A stretch of 20,472 bases of DNA from Yoonia sp. GTDB taxonomy: Bacteria; Pseudomonadota; Alphaproteobacteria; Rhodobacterales; Rhodobacteraceae. Position numbers and translations under genes: made by a program. The notes under the pieces are model-generated. The model saw nothing but the letters and a program-made list of their open reading frames with translations, did not search any database and was not told the origin of the DNA. Below, piece by piece: positions 15,644-20,472 of the stretch; position 1 is the first letter of the stretch; every line of letters begins with the position of its first letter. The stretch covers positions 1-20,472 of the forward strand of contig JAPKCP010000016.1 of NCBI GenBank assembly GCA_028822885.1, read 5' to 3'.

Positions 15644-15719
15644 AAATACAGAGGCGTCAGTGCATTGCGAAATTTGGTGTTCGCCGCTAGGATTTTGATC
15701 AATAAAAGGAATGCGCGTC

Positions 15720-16364
15720 ATGAACGACATTAAAACGAGCCAAAAAGATGCCTATGCGCTTATTCTTGAGGCGATTGACAGCCATTCATATGTGCCGGGC
15801 GACAGGTTGGTTGAAAGCGAATTGGCCGAACGATTTGGCGTGTCGCGCACGCCGATCCGTGAGGCATTGCAGCGCTTAGAAACGCAAGGTTTGCTGACCC
15901 GCGACGGGCGTTCCTTGATGGTTGCGTCCTTAGATCATAACCAAATGGCAGAACTTTATGTGGTGCGCGGTGAGCTTGAAGGGCTCGCGGCCCGTCTTGC
16001 CGCGCGCCACGCCACGCCTGAAGAAGTTGGCGTGCTGCGTGATATGTTGGAGGCTGATCAGGCGTTTTTGAACGATCCAATGGCGCTAAGTCGTGCGAAC
16101 CGTCGGTTTCACAAGCAAATCCATCTTGCCTCACATAACCGGTTTCTTGTGCAGCAGCTTGATCTTGTGCATCGTTCGATGGCCTTGCTCGCGACCACGT
16201 CCATTGCGGTTGAAGGTCGGCCAGAGGACACATTGGCGGAGCACAATGCGATCGTCACAGCGATTGAAAACGCCGACGGGGATGCTGCAGATGCTGCCCT
16301 ACGCGACCACATCTCGAAGGCCTATGTTACTCGTTTGAAGTTGGACGCACAGGCGACGCGGTAG
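15720..16364 (+). CDS. GntR-family regulator with FCD effector domain
   Basis: A 214-residue repressor-type protein. Residues 8-70 are the winged helix (SYVPGDRLVESELAERFGVS then RTPIREALQRLETQGLL). Residues 75-205 are an all-helical FCD domain. Metal/effector ligand candidates are His131 (RRFHKQIH), His175 (LAEHNAIV) and His197 (LRDHISKAY). The residue usually Asp before the first His is Asn127. FCD members commonly bind organic acids. ATG 15720 is chosen because AAAGGA ends nine bases before it. The upstream ATG at 15711 directly abuts that site. Likely targets are itself or the divergent hydroxylase gene, by position only. Its last 38 bases overlap the end of the opposing glycosyltransferase gene. 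Confidence 0.9.
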   Translation: MNDIKTSQKDAYALILEAIDSHSYVPGDRLVESELAERFGVSRTPIREALQRLETQGLLTRDGRSLMVASLDHNQMAELYVVRGELEGLAARLAARHATPEEVGVLRDMLEADQAFLNDPMALSRANRRFHKQIHLASHNRFLVQQLDLVHRSMALLATTSIAVEGRPEDTLAEHNAIVTAIENADGDAADAALRDHISKAYVTRLKLDAQATR

Positions 16365-18087
16365 GCTTGGTTGGCGGCAGAATACCGTGGGCAGTTTTGT
16401 CCCAATAGAACGGTTTGCATGTCAGCTCATAAAACCCTTTGTATGCCGCCACCGCTGCCATCGGGAAATAGAAGTGCATCGTTGGTATCCATTTGATCAA
16501 CCACATTTTCTTGGCCTTTGTGACGCCTAACGCAAAGACGAACATGTTTGTTAGTTCAGAGATTATGAACAAACCAACAACTGAAATGAGCACCCAGCCT
16601 TGCAAATAGGTGGCCATTGGATGGGCGATTCCAAACGGCATCACCCAAAACGACCACAGCACAGGAGCCAACACAAATTGCGATAATGTCCCGGCGAATA
16701 AAATCTGAAAGCCCCAAAAGCGCCGCGCGCCTAACTCTCGATATAACAGCCCCGGATCACGCATATGCACGCCGTATGTGATCGCATAGCCTTTTAGCCA
16801 GCGCGAGCGTTGCTTGATCCACGGCCAGAATCGGCCATTGGCCTCTTCTTGGGTGGTCGTCGCAATGAGTTCCGTGCGGTAGCCGTGGCGGGCAAGCCGA
16901 ACGCCAAGATCAGCATCTTCGGTCACATTGTGAGCATCCCAAGCGCCAATCCGTTCCAGCACATTGCGCCTGAAAAATAACGTCGTCCCGCCCAATGGGA
17001 CAACTAAGCCCAACCGTTCCAAGCCGGGCAACACGACCCGAAACCAACCGGCATATTCAAGGGTGAAACACCGTGTCAGCCAGTTGGCAGGCGCATTGTA
17101 ATAGTCAAGAACGCCCTGCAGGCATGCGACTTTGTCGCCTCTGTTCGCAAAATGCCGTGCTGCTTTGCGCAATTGATCGGGGGCAGGGGCGTCTTCGGCA
17201 TCATAGACCCCCACCAGACTGCCGCGTGCAAAATCTAGCGCGTAATTCATTGCGCGGGGTTTGGTTTTCAACGTTCCCTTTGGCACTAAAATCGGACGCA
17301 GCCATGTGGGTAGGGTGGTTTGCCTTAATGCCTCTCGGGTTGTTTCGTCGTCTATTTCCATCACAAGGCAAATATCAAGCTTGTCGCGTGGGTAGTCGAT
17401 GAGCTTGATCCGATCCAATAGTTGGCTGGCGATTGCCTTTTCCTTATAAAGTGGAATCAGGATGGTGAAGATCGGTAACTCTTGCGGGTCTATCGGTAAC
17501 GTGTCCGCATCAGTTGGGCGTGAAAATACGCCAACAATCGCGGCGGCTGCTTTCAGAAGTGTATTTGCCGCAAGCGTGATGATTGCCCAGAAACTGAGCA
17601 CGACAAAGCCAGTCAGCGGGGACAGGGAAAACATGACGATGCTGGCAAGAGCGACGATGACCGCGCCGATCAACATGAGACGCGCGTTCCAAGTCCGGCT
17701 GCTGAACGCATCTGGAACCCGATTTTCGGCGCGTTTGGTCAGATCAGCGACATGGCCAAGGCTGATGGTCCGAAACAGGTGTTGTTCAGTCGTGATCGCC
17801 ATGCGGACCGGGCCGTATAACAGCGCTAAAGCGGCGCTATGCTTTTGAAATAGATCGGGTTTGTGCGTTAAAATGACAACCGCACCGCCAATGCGTCGCC
17901 ACGGTAGGATGTGATCGCGCAGACACCGATGCGCGCCCCAGATATCGACCAAACCAGCGTCGGGCAGTGAGGTGCAGGGGTTCACAAAGGCACAGCGGTG
18001 CAATTTCGCTTGGGTTTGCGCAATCGTCAGAGCCGTTTCTAGGCCAACCTGTGATCCGTCGTCGAAATGCGCTTGTTGATTGATCAT
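16327..18087 (-). CDS. Membrane glycosyltransferase family 2 with GspE-N-like N-terminal domain
   Basis: A 586-residue protein. Residues about 40-130 resemble the N-terminal domain of type II secretion/pilus ATPases (LPWRRIGGAVVILTHKP, LALLYGPVRMAITTEQHL) but have no ATPase behind them. Two membrane segments (about 136-186) precede a cytoplasmic GT-A domain. It has FTILIPLYKEKAIASQLL, DAEDA at 296-300 (nucleotide-sugar and metal), TEDADLG at 389-395 (catalytic acid) and QRSRW at 426-430. The QxxRW motif is shared with processive enzymes such as cellulose and chitin-type synthases. Three or four C-terminal membrane segments follow (about 458-550). Probable role: making or extending a surface polysaccharide; sugar and product unknown. 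The start ATG at 18085-18087 has AGAGG on the minus strand. The tail after about residue 565 is Pro/Thr-rich and overlaps the GntR gene. Confidence 0.88.
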   Translation of the reverse strand: MINQQAHFDDGSQVGLETALTIAQTQAKLHRCAFVNPCTSLPDAGLVDIWGAHRCLRDHILPWRRIGGAVVILTHKPDLFQKHSAALALLYGPVRMAITTEQHLFRTISLGHVADLTKRAENRVPDAFSSRTWNARLMLIGAVIVALASIVMFSLSPLTGFVVLSFWAIITLAANTLLKAAAAIVGVFSRPTDADTLPIDPQELPIFTILIPLYKEKAIASQLLDRIKLIDYPRDKLDICLVMEIDDETTREALRQTTLPTWLRPILVPKGTLKTKPRAMNYALDFARGSLVGVYDAEDAPAPDQLRKAARHFANRGDKVACLQGVLDYYNAPANWLTRCFTLEYAGWFRVVLPGLERLGLVVPLGGTTLFFRRNVLERIGAWDAHNVTEDADLGVRLARHGYRTELIATTTQEEANGRFWPWIKQRSRWLKGYAITYGVHMRDPGLLYRELGARRFWGFQILFAGTLSQFVLAPVLWSFWVMPFGIAHPMATYLQGWVLISVVGLFIISELTNMFVFALGVTKAKKMWLIKWIPTMHFYFPMAAVAAYKGFYELTCKPFYWDKTAHGILPPTKPTASPVRPTSNE

Positions 18088-18121
18088 TCATGCCTCTGCC
18101 GCGTTGACAGAAACTTATCGC

Positions 18122-18160
18122 AAAAACGATTAACGCCCGGTTAAGGTTAACCGGGCGTTA
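18122..18160 (-). terminator. Rho-independent terminator of carA
   Basis: TAACGCCCGGTTAA and TTAACCGGGCGTTA form a perfect 14-base stem around GG at 18131-18160, starting 10 bases past the carA stop. On the minus strand it is followed after four bases (ATCG) by TTTTT (A run 18122-18126). It separates carA from the glycosyltransferase, although the T run is slightly displaced and some read-through may occur. Confidence 0.82.
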
Positions 18161-18170
18161 GGACATATTT

Positions 18171-19331
18171 TTATGATTGTGTGCGCGCTTCCATGGCTGC
18201 TGCGAACCGTTCAAACAGGTAGTAACTGTCTTGCGGGCCGGGGCTGGCTTCTGGGTGGTATTGCACTGAAAAGACCGGCTTATCCTTCAGGCGCAATCCG
18301 CAGTTTGATCCATCAAACAACGACACATGGGTTTCTGCGACATCATCAGGCAGGCTTTGGGTGTCTACTGCAAACCCATGGTTCATCGAAGTGATCTCAA
18401 CCTTGCCGGTCTCACGATCTTTCACTGGATGGTTTGCGCCGTGATGGCCGTGGTTCATTTTGATCGTCTTTGCACCAAGGGCAAGGGCCAGCATCTGATG
18501 CCCCAAGCAAATCCCAAAGATTGGCAGGTCCTTCGCCAGAATACCTTGGATCATCGGCACCGCATATGCACCCGTCGCTGCAGGATCGCCCGGACCGTTT
18601 GACAAAAACACGCCGTCTGGGTTTAGGGCCAACACGTCTTCGGCAGTGGCAGTCGCCGGCAAAACTGTGACGTCACAACCTGCAGACGCCAAGCACCGCA
18701 GGATATTGCGCTTTGCACCATAATCAATGGCAACAACTTTGTGCTTTGGGTCTTTTTGGGCTGTGTACCCTTCGGGCCAAGCCCACCGCATTTCATTCCA
18801 GTGATAGGACTGAGCGCAAGTCACGTCCTTTGCCAAATCCAGCCCTTCAAGGCCAGAAAATGCACGGGCAGCAGCCACAAGCGCCTCAATATCAAAATTG
18901 CCATCTGGATCATGCGCCAACGCGACGTGTGGCGCACCTTGTTGACGGATCGCGCGGGTTAAACGACGGGTATCAATTCCGCCCATGCCAATGCGACCGC
19001 GCCGTGCCAACCATGCGGTCAGTTCCTCGGTTGAGCGCCAATTGGATGCATTTGTTGGGTCCCACTTCACAATCATGCCAGCCGCAACAGGATCAGCGGT
19101 CTCATCGTCTTCTGGCGTGACGCCCGTGTTGCCGATGTGAGGGAAGGTGAACGTCACGACTTGGCCAGCATAGGACGGGTCAGTCATGATTTCTTGGTAG
19201 CCGGTCATGGCAGTGTTAAAACACAGCTCTGCGGTAGTCAGGCCTGTGGCCCCAAAGCCATGTCCATAAAAAAGCGTTCCGTCGGCAAGTGCGAGGCAAG
19301 CAGTAGGCTTTTGCGTCAGATGATCGGGCAT
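18171..19331 (-). CDS. carA: Carbamoyl-phosphate synthase small (glutaminase) subunit
   Basis: CarA hydrolyses glutamine and channels ammonia to CarB to make carbamoyl phosphate for arginine and pyrimidines. It has 386 residues, normal for the family. The N-terminal CPSase small-chain domain includes GATGLTTAELCFNTAMTGYQ and GRIGMGGIDTRRLTRAIR. The class I glutamine amidotransferase domain has VVAIDYGAKRNILR, FLSNGPGDP and the nucleophile Cys275 (FGICLGHQM). Next are NHGHHGANHPV, and His359/Glu361 in QYHPEASPGPQDS. All triad residues are present. The start is ATG 19329-19331 with AGAGGA upstream. A longer frame from 19373 adds 14 unconserved residues. carB is not adjacent in this window. Confidence 0.96.
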   Translation of the reverse strand: MPDHLTQKPTACLALADGTLFYGHGFGATGLTTAELCFNTAMTGYQEIMTDPSYAGQVVTFTFPHIGNTGVTPEDDETADPVAAGMIVKWDPTNASNWRSTEELTAWLARRGRIGMGGIDTRRLTRAIRQQGAPHVALAHDPDGNFDIEALVAAARAFSGLEGLDLAKDVTCAQSYHWNEMRWAWPEGYTAQKDPKHKVVAIDYGAKRNILRCLASAGCDVTVLPATATAEDVLALNPDGVFLSNGPGDPAATGAYAVPMIQGILAKDLPIFGICLGHQMLALALGAKTIKMNHGHHGANHPVKDRETGKVEITSMNHGFAVDTQSLPDDVAETHVSLFDGSNCGLRLKDKPVFSVQYHPEASPGPQDSYYLFERFAAAMEARTQS

Positions 19332-19382
19332 GATGAAATCCTCTTGGAGGGCAGCGTCCCCAGTTTGCAGCAAATTGCGCCG

Positions 19383-19411
19383 TGACTATGGTCTGGGGCC
19401 AGCGGGGTCAA
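19383..19411 (-). promoter_or_regulatory. Candidate carA promoter
   Basis: On the minus strand TTGACC (19406-19411) is a good -35. Seventeen bases on lies TAGTCA (19383-19388), a weak -10. Transcription would start near 19376, about 45 bases before the carA ATG. Alphaproteobacterial -10 boxes are often degenerate, so this is plausible but unproven. Confidence 0.3.
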
Positions 19412-19460
19412 GACCAGAACTGCGCCTTGCAAACAAGGGGGTCACGTCGCGGCAGAGTGC

Positions 19461-19489
19461 TTGTCATGGACGTGAATGCGGCGTAGCGT
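19461..19489 (+). promoter_or_regulatory. Candidate promoter of the YqeY-like gene
   Basis: TTGTCA (19461-19466) and TAGCGT (19484-19489) are 17 bases apart. The -35 matches consensus at five of six positions and the -10 at three. A start near 19496 would leave a leader of about 30 bases, with GGGAG just before ATG 19526. Confidence 0.35.
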
Positions 19490-19525
19490 TACGGTTCGTC
19501 AGTTGGTACATGAACGGGAGTTATC

Positions 19526-19987
19526 ATGGACATGCGCACACGGGTCACTACGGCCCTTAAAGAAGCAATGAAGGCCAGAGACGCAGAGCGTCTGTCGACA
19601 TTGCGCCTCATCAATGCAGCCATAAAAGACCGGGATATCGCCTTGCGCGGCACCGAAGACGAAGCAAAAGGCTGTGGCGATACAGACGTTCTTTCTATCA
19701 TGGGGCGCATGGTCAAACAACGCCACGAAAGCGCGCGGGCCTATGAAGAAGGCGGGCGGCTTGAGTTGGCAGAGCAAGAGCTCTCGGAAATTAAGGTCAT
19801 CGAACATTTCCTGCCCAAGCAACTGACCGTTGACGAATCTGCTGCTGCGGTCGACGCGGCAATTGCCGAGGTTGGCGCGGAAAGCATTCGCGACATGGGC
19901 AATGTCATGGGTATTCTCAAAGGGAAATACACCGGTCAGATGGATTTCGGTAAGGTTGGACCATTGGTCAAAGACCGCCTTGGTTAA
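19526..19987 (+). CDS. GatB/YqeY domain-containing protein
   Basis: A 153-residue stand-alone YqeY protein, the domain that forms the C-terminal tRNA-contacting part of the GatB amidotransferase. It opens RTRVTTALKEAMKARDAERL then STLRLINAAIKDRDI. It continues with MVKQRHESARAYEEGGRLEL, then EIKVIEHFLPKQLT, DMGNVMGILKGKYTGQMDFG and ends VGPLVKDRLG. The stand-alone protein may affect tRNA-dependent amidation, but its role is not established. There is no catalytic domain. ATG 19526 follows GGGAG; ATG 19532 would shorten it by two residues. It is divergent from carA, and in many proteobacteria it sits by rpoD/dnaG, which is not so here. The stop TAA is shared with the opposing DUF2244 gene. Confidence 0.93.
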   Translation: MDMRTRVTTALKEAMKARDAERLSTLRLINAAIKDRDIALRGTEDEAKGCGDTDVLSIMGRMVKQRHESARAYEEGGRLELAEQELSEIKVIEHFLPKQLTVDESAAAVDAAIAEVGAESIRDMGNVMGILKGKYTGQMDFGKVGPLVKDRLG

Positions 19988-20472
19988 GCCTTCAAGGCGC
20001 GTTTGAGATCGTCGTAAAGTTTCAGACGCTCGTCTGCATCAAGAAAACTGCCAATCTCCACCTCGCGCGGTCCGCCGCGCAGGGTGATATAATTCGGAAC
20101 CGGTCCGCCCTTGGGGTGCAGATGGACGCTAACCCAATAGCGGTTGGCCTCCCATGTTTGTTGGGACTTGTCTGGATTTTGGCGCATCAGCGTCGCAGTC
20201 TCATGTGACACGGTGAGTTCTTCAAGCATCTCGCCGCGTTTATAACTCACATTTAGGGCAAACCAGATGCCCCAAAGTGCGATGGCGAAGAACGGCAGTA
20301 GCCCCCATAGCACTGGTGACCCAAGTACAGCCAGCAACGGCAGTGCCAGCAAAGCAATCGTTGCACCGATAAAAATCACAAAATCTTTGCGCAGCAATGA
20401 CCGATATGGCCAAAGGCTTAGCCGCCAATCTGGCGTGTCGTGTGGCGGGGTAGGAGACCATTTATAAGGCAT
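19984..20472 (-). CDS. DUF2244 family small membrane protein
   Basis: A 162-residue protein. After a short cytoplasmic start (MPYKWSPTPPHDTPDWRLSL, WPYRSL) there are two membrane segments, about 31-51 (FVIFIGATIALLALPLLAVL) and 53-74 (PVLWGLLPFFAIALWGIWFA). A soluble C-terminal part follows: GEMLEELTVS, NRYWVSVHLHPKG, ITLRGGPREVEIGSFLDADE and ending LKRALKA. This is the alphaproteobacterial DUF2244 pattern; no function is known to me. The ATG at 20470-20472 is the last codon of the window, so a longer start cannot be excluded, though MPYKW looks like a natural beginning. It overlaps the YqeY gene by 4 bases at the 3' ends. Confidence 0.88.
   Translation of the reverse strand: MPYKWSPTPPHDTPDWRLSLWPYRSLLRKDFVIFIGATIALLALPLLAVLGSPVLWGLLPFFAIALWGIWFALNVSYKRGEMLEELTVSHETATLMRQNPDKSQQTWEANRYWVSVHLHPKGGPVPNYITLRGGPREVEIGSFLDADERLKLYDDLKRALKA

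Noticed and set aside
1..20472. Mobile element, phage, defence island or CRISPR array
   Set aside because: No transposase, integrase, phage structural, toxin or Cas-like protein, no spaced direct repeat array and no tRNA-linked attachment site was seen. Gene content is core metabolism and regulation.

Overview
This 20.5 kb window reads as ordinary chromosomal DNA of an alphaproteobacterium, most likely a marine roseobacter-type member of the Rhodobacterales. The basis is protein-level resemblance recalled from those genomes: a glyS followed by a PPDK-like gene, a folB-folP-glmM cluster, two tandem Lrp genes divergent from ilvC, an alphaproteobacterial UbiH-type hydroxylase, and a large GT2 protein with a GspE-N-like front. 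Genes are tightly packed. I see no tRNA, rRNA, CRISPR array, insertion sequence, integrase or prophage gene.

Left part (1-8959, all on +): the 3' end of glyS; a PPDK-family protein whose ATP-binding half looks degenerate; a secreted SleB-type cell-wall hydrolase; then a tightly coupled cluster folB - folP - glmM - MBL-fold hydrolase. folB/folP and folP/glmM overlap, and the MBL gene follows glmM by 17 bases. This cluster joins pterin/folate synthesis to the first committed aminosugar step for peptidoglycan and LPS. FolB carries an extra C-terminal domain that resembles a broken amino-acid-kinase fold.

Middle (8956-13133): an EamA/DMT exporter on -, a 413-base gap with no convincing gene, ilvC on - with a strong terminator, then two translationally coupled Lrp/AsnC regulators on + that diverge from ilvC and could regulate it, and a small membrane diguanylate cyclase.

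Right part (13264-20472): a class V aminotransferase (+) meeting a UbiH-like FAD hydroxylase (-); a GntR/FCD regulator (+) meeting a membrane GT2 glycosyltransferase (-); carA (-) with its own terminator; a YqeY/GatB-like protein (+) meeting a DUF2244 membrane protein (-).

All four convergent gene pairs overlap at their 3' ends. Three of them share exactly 4 bases (TTAG or TTAA), so there is no room for intergenic terminators. The most interesting items are the FolB-pseudokinase-like fusion, the PPDK paralogue with an eroded ATP site, the convergent stop-codon overlaps, the coupled Lrp pair and an operator-like dyad before the aminotransferase. I did not find a clear, wholly new multi-gene system.
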